Assembly (NCBI GenBank): GCA_016617855.1
Contig: JAECUM010004441.1
Span: 62,001-126,000, forward strand
Direction: 5' to 3'
Length of the DNA: 64,000 nt
Origin: Megalonaias nervosa
Lineage: Eukaryota > Mollusca > Bivalvia > Unionida > Unionidae
In this document: piece by piece, positions 22,891-33,342 of the stretch
Layout: every line of letters begins with the position of its first letter
Position numbering within the stretch: the stretch's first letter is position 1
Notes under the pieces: model-generated
The model's input: the letters and a program-made list of their open reading frames with translations, nothing else
Told to the model about the DNA's origin: nothing
The model's database searches: none
Made by a program: the position numbers and the translations under genes

Positions 22891-23966
22891 CTAGAAATAA
22901 CTGTAATAACTTTGACTTTTTAATCAATCCTAAGATTTTATTACAGAAAAATTTAAAGTCCTAAACGGAATAAATGTATAAAAATAGTAATACATATATA
23001 ACTCTATATAAAGTAATTCAAATTAATTGTACTGTCTTTTGTCAAGCCACTTTAGCGATAGCATGACACTGTCACAATTCCACAATGATGTTTGTTCGAC
23101 CATTTGTGTGTCAAAGAATGTTAAGTTTTTGTTTAAAGTTTACACATCCATGATTATTATAACATGGATGGCTTAACAAGTTGACAGTGCCATTAGCCAC
23201 TAGAATGTTTTATATTTGTCATATTGAATGCAACAAGAAATGAACTGAATTAAGCATTTATATTGTGATATATTAGTTAGGTATAGAAAGAACCAGGAAT
23301 TTCAGCAGGAATGATTGCTGTTAGAACCTTGATTTGAGTCAATGTGCTTGAACAGGAAACATTTCACATATGCAACTGTCTAGCTTTTGAAAAATCTCTA
23401 GTTAACCAAACTGTCAGCATCAAACATGAGCCTGGTACATCTTTTCAGCCACAGCTTCCTGTAGATCCATTATTCATAAATTATTGTATTTTGTTATTTT
23501 GTTATGTTGTTGATATTTTTGCTGTCCCTACTGAGTCCAGTCACTTTATCTAAAAATAGTGTTCCAATTAGGGGACTGCTAGGGGCATGGTAGGCCTTGC
23601 AAGTTCCATTACCTTCTCAGAACATATTTATTAAAACTGATTTTGCCATCTTTGTTTCTTTGCTTGTGTTCTGTATTTTCTGAAAGTATTCCCTTTTTAA
23701 AATTTTTTATTTATTACATGTGCATTCCCCCCCCCACCAAGTAAAACTTTTCAATGACGAATAAAGCCATATTTAATGTGACATTTTATTAATTAAATCT
23801 TTTATTAGAATCCTATATTTATGTAAGAAAATATGAATAAAAGTCATGTTACGTATTGGCCTCCTGAAATTCATTTTATCTCATTTTTTCAGCAGATCAA
23901 TAAATCAAATGAACCAGTCTCTCTCTAATAGGTTAAGGCCCTACTCTGACTGGACTTGCGTAGATT

Positions 23967-24245
23967 TTGTGCAACATTATATTAATCTGGAAGGACAAGT
24001 CGATCGAATCCAGATTTGACAGAGTGAAGCTTGAGGTTGATTTGTTCAGGAATGAATCCCTAATAATGCTGCATGAAGATTGTTTGAAATGGTACAAAGC
24101 TAGCTGTGCAAGTTTCCACTCCTTGCCCAAGAAACCAGGAAAAGACTACGCATTACTCAAAGTTCTTTAACCTCAGAGAGAGTCTTTAGGGCTGCACCGA
24201 GTTCATACATCAAAATATTAATTTTCCTCAAGAACATGTACAGTG
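23967..24245 (+). pseudogene. hAT transposase C-terminal dimerisation region
   Basis: Continues the 22-kb remnant after a stretch with no readable protein. The frame has EVDLFRNESLI, CLKWYKASCASFHSLPKKP, then after a frame break TSERVFRAA and ILIFLKNMY. W.KA....F..L.K, S.ERVF and the final IFLKN are the hallmark elements of the hAT dimerisation domain, in the right order and spacing. The frame break precedes TSERVF. Confidence 0.8.
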
Positions 24246-24624
24246 ACTTATTTAGTGCTAAAAACAAACAAACCCCCAAAACCACTGATCGTTCAAGTGT
24301 CTTGAAACTTTTAAAACAATGCTCCATGAAGTTTAATTAAAACACAGACAGACTAGAAGATGGCAATAAGATTTGTATTTGCTGATAATTTGATTACTTT
24401 CACATCTTTGTAGACTTCTTTCGTTTTTATTTTATATGTTCATTTGACTACCATTTGAATTCTTACATGGTAAAATCACTTATGTTGTATTTTTCAAGTA
24501 GTAAATGTTGTAGTAATTACTTTATTGTTTTCATTAAGTGTTACTGTTTTGCAATATGTATTGCATTATGGGTTTGGTGTATTGCAATATGGTTTGGGAT
24601 GTATTGTTGTATAACAGAGCCCCA

Positions 24625-25185
24625 TATATCTACAGTAAGACGCTGCTTATTACGATCTAATTTAAAGTACTCTTGTCTCAGTTTTCTTCAGATGCCCACA
24701 ATTTCCACTACTATTTTTGTACTGCTGAAGTTCACATTTATTACACAATGCTATGACAAAAGTTTCCTATAATATCTCTTTCTTGTTGTAATAGTTGAAC
24801 TAAATCAAAATACATTCAGTAAGACTGTGTATTTAGAAGCTTTTGGCTTGGTTTTACATTTAATTGATGGTTTATTTGATATGATCAAAACCAAAAAAAA
24901 AGGCTGGTGACTTTTCAGAAGGACCTCAAAATAAAATAGACAATACCCCTTTAACATATGCAATATTCACTTGTATGTAGTGGAATTTTGATGGAAAGAA
25001 CATATATAATTATAGAGAATTTTGATGATGGGTTTTAAATAAACTGGATGTATTAACCAGATATACTAAAGCAGATAGGATTGTGGATTCAGAAAAGAGA
25101 AGTACACTTGGACGAAAACAAGGGTGCATCTACTGAAAAAAGCAGAGCGTGCCTTCTGCATTTAGTAGTCTCCTAGAAGCATGCA
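24625..25185. other. Presumed intron DNA
   Basis: No gene, repeat family or hairpin was recognised. Confidence 0.35.
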
Positions 25186-25470
25186 GATTGAAGAAGTTGT
25201 TGTTGTTGTTGTGGGGCTTAACACCATTTTTCAGCACACGATAGGCTATTCATGGCGGCCAGTATTAATGGTGGAGGAAGAAACCAGGAAATCCCCGGAA
25301 AGAACCACCGACCCACGAGAAGCTACTGGCAAGTTTTCTCACATATCCACATTCGCCGAATCCTAGACTCGAACCCACGCAGACAGAGGTGAGATGGCAG
25401 TGATCTGTAACGGAGAGCGCTTTAGACCATTTGGGCACTTGGGACCCCCCCCCCCCCCGATTGAAGAAGT
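25186..25470 (-). mobile_element. SINE2 copy with 12-bp target-site duplication
   Basis: A tRNA-derived SINE on the minus strand (body 25198-25458) with the (GTT)n/(AAC)n tail at its left. Its tRNA-like head at the right includes ATGGTCTAAAGCGCTCTCCG and a B-box-like GGGTTCGAGTC. Direct repeats GATTGAAGAAGT flank it at 25186-25197 and 25459-25470. The 5' end carries a run of 14 G residues (C on the plus strand, 25445-25458). Frames reading EEETRKSPERTTDPREATG are SINE-derived, not genes. Confidence 0.92.
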
Positions 25471-25591
25471 ATGCCAGCACATAATATACATTTTCATCTA
25501 TGTCTGACTACATATAGTCTCTACTTGTAACTCTGAGGAAAGGGGGACCTCAGTGGTATAATTTAAAACACAAAGTTGTTTTGAAATTATT

Positions 25592-25593
<2 letters not shown>

Positions 25594-25639
<46 letters not shown>
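25594..25639. repeat. (TA)n microsatellite
   Basis: About 46 bases of TA dinucleotide. Confidence 0.95.
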
Positions 25640-25641
<2 letters not shown>

Positions 25642-25814
25642 GTCCACCTCTCCAAGTTCTACACTACAGTTTAGCAACATGATTTCAGGACATGGTTGTC
25701 CACTCTAATAATATATATCTATCCCTCCACTACATATCTGTATTATGTCTTCCATCTCTTCTATTAAGTTACTATCTCTCTGCATGTTCCTATCTCTATC
25801 TATTCTCTCTCAAT

Positions 25815-25816
<2 letters not shown>

Positions 25817-25870
<54 letters not shown>
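25817..25870. repeat. (AT)n microsatellite
   Basis: About 54 bases of AT dinucleotide. The overlapping Tyr-Ile frames are artefacts. Confidence 0.95.
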
Positions 25871-25873
<3 letters not shown>

Positions 25874-26254
25874 ATGCCAACACCTGTTTCCCTTACACAC
25901 ACAATAAAATTGGCTAACCATTACTAAATCAAGGACATTCACCCAGTCATAGCTAAATGTGCTGAAAAAGCATTAAGAAAAGTGTGACCCAGTTACCCAG
26001 GTTTGTCACTGCCTTCCTGAATCCCACAAACTGTCCCTGATGTTCATATGTTTTTCAAATTCTCCCTCCCCCTTATTTCTAGATAGAAAACTGGTACTGA
26101 TAACTTGTATTCTGTTATTTCCTGCCTATTCAACCTTGTACATTTAACTTTTTTTCATACTACCACCCCTTTGGTCATATATCCATTGAATAAATCATCA
26201 AATAATTAGTGAAACTGAAGGACGCTTTACAATTTTTTGTAATTTTTTTGTATT

Positions 26255-26790
26255 AAAATAAAAAACATAGGGTCAGCATGTAAAAATAAGGTCAGTTAGC
26301 AGAAACATTGGGGGGAAGGGTATTAGGGAAACTTAACTTCAAGTTAGATCCACATTTACCAAAGGCAAAAATAAAATTCTGATGACTCAATGGAAAGTAA
26401 ATATTTTGCTTTGCATCTATTTTAATCTCACCATGATCTCATCATGCACTAATACAATTAGTTCAAATAAACAATATTTGAGTTGAACCTCTAAATCATT
26501 ACATGCTTTTATTAAAACAAATATAGGGATGGCGTGTAAAATTAAGTTGTCAGGTTAGCAGAAATATTAGGGATAGGTCAAGGAAACTTAACTTTGAGAT
26601 GCCTCAAGTTAGATTTACTCATACTAAAAGATTTTATTTGGTCAAATAAAAATTCTGATGACTCATTCTCAATGGACAGCATAATTTCTGCTTTGCGTCA
26701 GTTTTAACCTCATCAAGATCCCATCATGTGCTAACACATGATGGTTGAATAAACAGTGTATAAGTTGAACCTTTAGATCAGTGCAAGCAA
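26255..26790. repeat. Two-unit ~255-bp tandem repeat
   Basis: Units starting near 26260 and 26514 share ordered words: ACATAGGG, GTTAGCAGAAA, GGAAACTTAACTT, CAAGTTAGAT, AAATTCTGATGACTCA and GAGTTGAACCT (GTTGAACCTTTAGATCA in unit 2). Divergence is clear, so it is old. Fragments of the same words recur weakly near 26890 and 27430-27480, suggesting a decayed longer array. Confidence 0.75.
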
Positions 26791-27063
26791 CTAAGAATTA
26801 TACAAGTGGAGTTAAATTATTGAATCAATGTTTCCTAGTAATTAAAGACATCATTTCCTTTGTTAACTTAAAAACAAATTGTCACATTTAATGGAGCTGT
26901 GGACAGCATATTAGTATTTGAGTAAAACAGATTTCTTTTCCACAGACATATTCCTTGACATGCAAACAAAGGTGAAATACAAGTGTTTAGAAAATGCACT
27001 TTGAGAGCTTTAAAATTTTGGCTAGTATTTTACATACAGGTCTGCCAAAAGATGGTTTACTTA

Positions 27064-27066
<3 letters not shown>

Positions 27067-27126
<60 letters not shown>
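27067..27126. repeat. (AT)n microsatellite
   Basis: About 60 bases of AT dinucleotide. Confidence 0.95.
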
Positions 27127-27129
<3 letters not shown>

Positions 27130-27659
27130 CATATGATTGATAGATATTGTAATGAAACTGAATTTATGCGCAGCTGTCTTAAAAATACTGCCATGCTTGA
27201 TTTTGAAATTAAGAACATATATTATCAGAAATTCAGAAAACAGACTGTATGCTTACATCACATGATCAAATATCAATTGAAAATTTCAGAATAATTTCAA
27301 ATTTTAAAGGGATATACTTAAAACAGGAATTGTTTCCTAGAGAAAAGTATTTTTAAGTTACTTATCCATAATATTTAAATTACATATTCCCAGCTGAATT
27401 ATTTACAGTTCGATGACGATAAAGACACAAAAATGGACAGCATTTTTATCCTTAATATTTGTTTTAATCTTGTCAAAATCATCAGTTAAATCTGAATATG
27501 AGATGTTGGTGTATACAGTTTTAGGTCAGTTCATGTTTAAAAAATGTCAAAACTGGTAGTTTCCTAACTAAAAAAAATTTATTCCAGGATTTATTTTTAA
27601 AAGGATGCATGAATGTGTATCTAACACAAAAGCTGACTAGAATGACAAGACACACTTAC
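27127..27659. other. Presumed intron DNA
   Basis: No gene was recognised; faint echoes of the 26.3-kb tandem unit occur near 27430-27480. Confidence 0.35.
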
Positions 27660-27688
27660 CACTTTCACATTCATTCATATCCTTAGAA
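27660..27688 (-). CDS. Candidate 29-nt microexon
   Basis: Minus strand. A TATTTACTTCCAG acceptor (AG at 27690-27689) precedes 29 nt ending AAAGTG/GTAAGTGTG (donor at 27659-27654). In phase 2 to phase 1 it encodes KDMNECES; this frame is the one required to join 31633-31657 upstream and 5037-5090 downstream. The strength of the two splice sites and the phase fit are the evidence. The length is so short that an RNA read across the junction is needed. DMNEC superficially resembles an EGF-like start, but nothing else supports an EGF domain. Confidence 0.33.
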
Positions 27689-27689
27689 C

Positions 27690-28817
27690 TGGAAGTAAAT
27701 ATTAGATAGTTTTACTAATAATGTAAGCATATTTCTTTATCAAGAACTACAGCGTTACAAGACTTAATCCATAACAGTATATACAGTGTATGATTCAGAT
27801 ACGAGGTAAATCACAATAGATTATAAATACATACAAATCTCATATAAAGCACAAATTTACAAGATATGTTCCAGTAAATACTTATCTAGAACTACTTTTT
27901 GCTCCTTGATAAAATGATAACACTAAGGCTCTTCTGGGATATACTATACCTATATATCAATCGTTGAAAGACAGGAATAAACATAATTAAAGCAAAGCTG
28001 GCACAAAAATGTACCAATGAAACAAGTTCATATGTGAATATCCAACAATATGAATTTTAAATGTCACATACTTACTTTAAATAACTTTTGCTTACTCATT
28101 CTAACACACATTCTACACTGTCTTTTAATATCAAGTGTACCACAGGCCAGACATGCTATGAAATTGTCACTAAAAATCACATCTACAATTCTTTATCACT
28201 GCCACCAATTCCACTTCTTTACTATGCAGTAATTGTGCCTCAATGATGTTGGGACCTACATGCAAAATTTTACCAACAGACATTAAGGACAATGCAAACA
28301 ATAAAACCTCCCACAACATATTTCCTTTATCCTCAAGTTTTGGACCCAAGGCCAATTTATAGTTTTAAATTTCTATTAATATGCTGCTTGTCTCCTCTGA
28401 ATTTAAGTATGGAAAAAACAATTATGCTCATTAGGCCTTTTTATGTAGTATTTCTTTTAATCATGATGGAAAAAATCTTTCAGCAACCAGTTACTTACAG
28501 AATACTTAACCTTCCCCACTCCAAAAGCAATGTCACAATCCAATTTCATTTTGATACCTCCAACAGTTCATAAGACATTGACCAGAAAAAGTGTGACAAA
28601 TGTACAAAATCTGTGATTAAAATTGTCTCAAGATTGATACAGTTTTTAAGGGGCACAACATCTATGATACAAGAGCATACCAGGTTTCATGAAGACATTT
28701 CAAAGGTTCTGGAAATATTATGTAAATAAAAGTGTGACAAACATAAGCTCATAACCGAAGTTCTGCTGCAAGACCTGTGACCTTGACCTCAAGACAAGCT
28801 GTCCAAGTGGGCCCGAG
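27690..28817. other. Presumed intron DNA
   Basis: No domain was recognised in frames at 28050-28232, 28170-28355 or 28292-28573. The sequence around 28680-28800 has the CATACCAGGTTTCATGAAGAC and GTGACCTTGACCTC style common in old dispersed repeats, but no second copy was confirmed. Confidence 0.35.
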
Positions 28818-29139
28818 ATTGTTCCTCGATCTCTTCAGTGTCTAGTGGATTGAGCATCCACCTCAGATATGGGAGGTCGTGGGTTCAAACCCCAGCTGAG
28901 TCATACCAAAAAGACTTATAAAAATGGTACTAACAGTGCCTCGCTAGGCACTCAGCATTAAGAGGTTAGTGTTAGGACTGGTGTCAGGATAATGGGACTG
29001 GGTGGGACATCATGCTACATGACTGCGGCATGACACTTCAGTGCTAGACATCACTATAATCTGCCACACTGCAGTATGGATGCAAAATTGTTAAAGCTAC
29101 ATTAAAAATCCAAATCACACACACTCACACATTGTTCCT
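28818..29139 (+). mobile_element. SINE1 copy with 9-bp target-site duplication
   Basis: A plus-strand SINE1 (body 28827-29130) with a diverged A box (TGTCTAGTGGATTGAGC), the B box GGTTCAAACCCC, the family body with a short internal deletion, and a CACACACACTCACAC tail. Direct repeats ATTGTTCCT flank it at 28818-28826 and 29131-29139. Confidence 0.9.
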
Positions 29140-29237
29140 GACTGATATCTTTCCAAATGCAAGAGCAGTCAGAAAGAAACCTGGGTCAGAAGGATGTATT
29201 CTGTTGAAATTTCTTCTAATGCTGTTGATTGCACATG

Positions 29238-30100
29238 CTATGATGCTATGGAACAACTGTGCAAAGGTTTCTTTAGTTTTTCATCCACAATTGCTGGCGC
29301 ATCAGCTTCATTTGTCCAATACCAAAAGGCCTCTATGCTTGGAGACTTCATGTCAAAGTTGTTTAAAGTCTGTTCAAACTTTGCTTTCAATACAGAAATG
29401 TGAACATTTTCTCTTTTCGAAAGAGCATCTACATTTGATGGCAAAACATCATTTTTATAAATCTAAAAAATATTCGAGCATTGTCAGTCTGTCAAATTTG
29501 ATCTCAGCCTGTTAAGCAGCTGAATTTCCAATAGCTGTTTTCTATTTCTAGCAACAACAGTTATATTTGATGGCAGATTAGCATCATTTGTGTAAAATTA
29601 AAAGCCCCTTGTGCCAGAATATTTTCGGTCCCAATGAGTGGCTCTTACCAAAAAATGTAGTAAAAAAATGTTCTAGCTTTAATAATGGCAACCATATAAC
29701 TTTTTTTGTGTTTAAACTTTGTTTTGGATAATGTAAATATTTGTCTACCATTAGAAACAGCAACCATACAGTAACACATTTTTATAAATCTGAAAAATGT
29801 TCAAGCAATGACTTTCTGTCAAAACTGATCTCTGTCTGTTAACCTGAATTTTGACTGTTTTTTTTACTATTTCCAGTAACAGCAGTTATATTTCATGGCA
29901 GATTAGCATCATTTGCAAAAATTTAAAAGCCCTCTATACCAGAATATTTTTTGGTCAAATTTGGTCAAATTCTGTTCAGTGATGTTTACAAAGAAGTACT
30001 TTAAAGGTTTCCCAGTTTTAATAGTGACAGCCATATTTTTTTGCAAATGCACACCATTTGTATAATTGTAATGCCCTCTCTACAAAACTGATTTCTGTCA
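29238..30100. repeat. Old ~325-bp tandem units, satellite-related
   Basis: Units around 29440-29640 and 29765-29960 share TTTATAAATCT, TTATATTT.ATGGCAGATTAGCATCATTTG and TTAAAAGCCC..., with a third weak unit near 30010-30075. The phrase CAGATTAGCATCATTT also matches the 32-kb satellite (CAGATTAGCACCATTT near 33030), so the two may share ancestry. The overlapping frames at 29132-29515 (+) and 29238-29444 (-) run into the repeat and contain no domain I recognise. Confidence 0.6.
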
Positions 30101-31088
30101 AATGTCATCAATCATGATGAAGAGTTTTCATGAGAAGAAGTCATTATTGTCTTTTGACTTGTTCAGAAGGTAGTTTTGAATGGAAGTTCTGATGTTTTTA
30201 GTATGGATGTTACATTATTGATACCTTGCATCATTCAATATATATGCACATGATAAATAAGTGGCAATCTAGTTCCTGAAGGTGGGCATGACATAACTTT
30301 AGTAGGTGAATGTACACAGTTGTGGTCTTCTAATAAATTTATGAAACCATTTGTGACACTAAAATAACTGCAATGTGTCCAAAAATAATTAGTAGATATG
30401 ATTTAGTCTTGGCCCATCTGGCTACAAGCAAGTAAAAACGCAAACCAAATCTTACTTCACACATACTAGCATACATTTCAGCACATGGGCTGTACATATC
30501 TAATAGGATTCTTAAAGTCTTATGACAATATAAAACCTACCTTTTCATAAACTGAGAGCGCAGTTCAAATTTTAAATACAGACAAGCCCTTCAACTGCCA
30601 TCATGTGAGCTGTATCCAGGAACGAAACTTTTGTTGTTATTTACTTGCTCTAGGCAAACACCAAATAAAATACAAAATCACTTCTCAATCAGTGTACATT
30701 TAGTTATGGTTACAAGAATAGTGTATATTACCAATGAAACTGAAATTTGGTACTGACCCCCTCCTCCCTGAGGGCTGCAACAAGGTTCCAGAACATTGCC
30801 ATCTATTCCTTATTGTAAAATATCACAATACAATAATCCTCCATCAATCAGTATAGCTGGAATTCAGTTTATAAAGAAATTAGTAACAAACCAAAGAATA
30901 TGGATGGATAGATGGATGGACACATGAAAAAACCCATTAAACTGTTTAATGGCTTTGATAATTTGTACTATTAACAGGTAATCCAGTTTTCCAAAGGTTC
31001 AAATGTTGGTGCTGTCTGCACTGGTAAAATATAGATCTTAAACTTTAATATTATTTAGGTGCAATGGTACAAAGACTTATTGGCACTG
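30101..31088. other. Presumed intron DNA
   Basis: No gene or structured repeat was recognised. A short GGATGGATAGATGGATGGA tract lies at about 30902-30920. Confidence 0.35.
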
Positions 31089-31429
31089 CCATTATGATGT
31101 GTGTGTGATTTTGGATTTTTAATGTCGCTTTAACAAATATTGCAGCCATATCTATATGATGTCTGCAGTGTGGCAGTTTATAGTGATGTCTAGCACTGGA
31201 GCATCATGCCGCAGACATGTAGCATGATGTCCCACCCAGTCACATTATCCTGATACCAGGCTGACCTGTCCTAACACTAACCTCTTAATGCTGAGTGCCT
31301 AGTGTGGCAGCTGTTAGCATCATTTTTATAAGTCTTTGGTATGACTTGGCCAGGGTTCAAACCCACGACCTCCAGCATCTGAGGCAGATGCTCTAACCAC
31401 TAGTCCAACGAAATGGTCCCATTATCATG
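31089..31429 (-). mobile_element. SINE1 copy with imperfect target-site duplication
   Basis: A minus-strand SINE1 (body about 31100-31418). The GTGTGTGTG tail is at the left, and the tRNA-like head at the right has a B-box-like GGTTCAAACCC complement near 31353. Flanking repeats CCATTAT(G/C)ATG (31089-31099, 31419-31429) differ at one base. More diverged than the 9.0- and 11.4-kb copies. Confidence 0.88.
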
Positions 31430-31632
31430 AATAGATCATGAATATCCATTGTTAAAGTCCACAGTCATCCATGGTACAAGAACAGTACACAGAATAATGT
31501 AGATGATTTTGGTTGCCAGATCTGTCGTCTTGTGACTCTATGTTGTGACTCCTCTCTGACAATTTCCATTTGCTAAATCTTGTTTAATTATTATTATGGG
31601 ATGCTTTGGAATGATTAAAAATGTAAACTTAC

Positions 31633-31657
31633 CTTCCCTCAGGTTCTGGAGCTGTAC
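31633..31657 (-). CDS. Candidate 25-nt microexon
   Basis: Minus strand. A TATGTTTAATTCCAG acceptor (AG at 31659-31658) precedes 25 nt ending GGGAAG/GTAAGTTTAC (donor at 31632-31627). Phase 1 to phase 2 gives TAPEPEG, and the leftover AG is completed by the T that opens the 27660-27688 candidate. Only one of the three frames fits both neighbours, and it is open. The peptide is too short for a domain call. Confidence 0.33.
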
Positions 31658-31974
31658 CTGGAATTAAACATATTTGGATGATCAAATCATTTTATTTTTA
31701 GTCAATTGTTTATTTCGTTACAATGTACATGCTCAATGAGTATGTACTACAAATATTACATGTTTATCCAAATGCTATACCTACAACTTTAAACAGAAAT
31801 GTGAAATACTGTACATAATCAACAAGTGCTAGAGAAGAGCAGATAGACAAATAAAACCATGAGTTCCTTGAAGGTACTGATCATCTAACTGGTGAAAAGA
31901 ATTAAATTTTGCAGTTAATTAAGGTCATTTCTTCCTTTTAATTACTTAGTGTTGAAACCATCAGTAATATTCTT

Positions 31975-33060
31975 CAGTGATAACAAGAATTTCAAACTAG
32001 CTGGTGTGGTTGACATATCTGAGTCAAACTGCCACCATTTTCATTTAGGACCAACAATACATCATTAGAAGTGTTTTGGCAAAAACCTCTGTTAATATAA
32101 CTTTCTTTTTTGCAATAGTAACAATAACAATAGTTTCAAGATGGCTGCATTATGGCCATACTGGAAACAGATTCTCACCATTTATATACTGGACCAAACA
32201 GACATCATAAGAAGTCTTTAGATGAGAGCACATTGTCAATATGACTAGCCATCTAGGAGAAGCAACAGTAACAAGATTATCCCAATGGTTATTTTGGTGC
32301 AGATACTGATGTCACATTGGCCACATTTTCATTTATAACCAACGAGACATCATAAAATGTCCTAGAGTGAAACACCCCAAAACCCCAAAGAACCATTCTT
32401 TCAGATGAGATTTTCAAGACAGCTACTGTGGTGGCCATACTGCATGTCTTAGGAGCACCATTTTCATTAAGGTTCAACAAGACATCATAAGAATTATTTT
32501 AGGGGAAACCCCATGTTGATATAATCAAGGATTCTGTAGGAGTAGCTATAACAAGATTCTGAACACGGCCACTGTGGCAGACATACTGGATAAAGTAGGA
32601 CCATTTTCATTTAGACCAGGCATCATAAGAAGTTTTGTGGTGGAAACCCCATGTCAGTATGACTTTTTGTTCAGGAGAAGTAGCGATAAAGGGAATTTCA
32701 AGATGGCTGCTGTGGTGGCCATATTGGACCTCAGATCAATACCTTTTTATCCAGGACCAAACAGACATTTTAAGAAGTTTTTTTTGTAAGCGAACCAGAG
32801 GAGGTTTCTTTTTTTTAACCATCTATCAGAAGGAATAGCAATAATAAGATTTTCAAGATGACTGCCATGGTGGCCATTTATATTAGATATCAGATCTGGA
32901 CCATTTCCATTTAGGATCTTCAAGATATCATAAGAAAAAGTCTTTTGGTAAAATGCACAATGTCAATGTGATCAACTATCTAGGAGAAGCTTACAAGATG
33001 GCAATTGTATCAGCCATATGACACATCAGATTAGCACCATTTCTATTTTGGATCAAAACT
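31975..33060 (+). repeat. Diverged ~135-155-bp satellite, about seven units
   Basis: The phrase CAAGATGGCTGC..TGGTGGCCATACTGG recurs near 32139, 32413, 32563, 32699, 32855 and 32994, with a weaker unit near 32290. Each is followed by ACCATTTTCATTTAGGACC, AGACATCATAAGAAGT and GAAACCCCATGTCAATATGA segments in the same order. Units are unequal and diverged. Frames at 32289-32480, 32574-32789 and 32635-32838 are read-through of the repeat. The same family occurs inverted at 53760-54460. Confidence 0.85.
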
Positions 33061-33218
33061 GCAACTGCCAGAGCAGTAACTAGCATATGTTGATGGATGC
33101 ACTTGCATGGAAGAATCAATGTGTTTGTAAACACATATACATAACTAATGTTAGTAAAGCATAAACAGTTAGTGTAGATTCAGCGACACTCTTTAGTTGT
33201 AGGATGTAGTACTTATAG

Positions 33219-33342
33219 GTTACTGCATCTGTATGGGAAAATATGATCTAGTTTTTTGGATGGAGATACTGCACAACATTTGGAGTGCAGTTATCTCCAT
33301 CTGACAAAACGAGTTCATAATTTCCCATACAAATACAGTAAC
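33219..33342. repeat. Long imperfect hairpin, ~57-bp arms
   Basis: Positions 33219-33274 and 33285-33342 are inverted complements over nearly their whole length (starting GTTACTG and closing with CTGCAC/GTGCAG) around a ~10-bp loop. By eye the arms match at well over 80 percent of positions. It could be a foldback miniature transposon or a transcribed stem-loop; no target duplication is obvious. Confidence 0.88.

Larger units (their letters stand above)
19703..24620 (+). mobile_element. Decayed hAT transposon, interrupted by Tigger
   Basis: A hAT-like left end (TAGTGGTGCAACAATATACC) lies at 19703. A hAT/ZBED-type transposase remnant runs from about 22105 to 24245. A TTGCAATATG-rich stretch ending near GTATTGTTG at about 24615 is a plausible degraded right end. 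A 1.9-kb Tigger-like element is inserted at 19919-21807. The exact right end and the 8-bp target duplication could not be fixed, and any N-terminal BED finger is not visible. Confidence 0.7.

Noticed and set aside
25181..25480. Coding frames on both strands with EEETRKSPERTTDPREATG or VPKWSKALSVTDHCHLTS
   Set aside because: They recur at 43.5, 59.7 and 62.5 kb and are translations of SINE2.
25692..25927. Membrane-like Tyr-Ile repeat proteins, also at 2 kb, 27 kb, 42.4 kb and 56.4 kb
   Set aside because: Translations of AT microsatellites.
27660..27688. EGF-like domain suggested by DMNEC
   Set aside because: Only one cysteine and five matching residues in a 29-nt exon; the neighbouring candidates contain no EGF pattern.
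32289..32838. Three overlapping frames near 32.5 kb
   Set aside because: They follow the satellite units and change frame with unit length, so they are not a gene.
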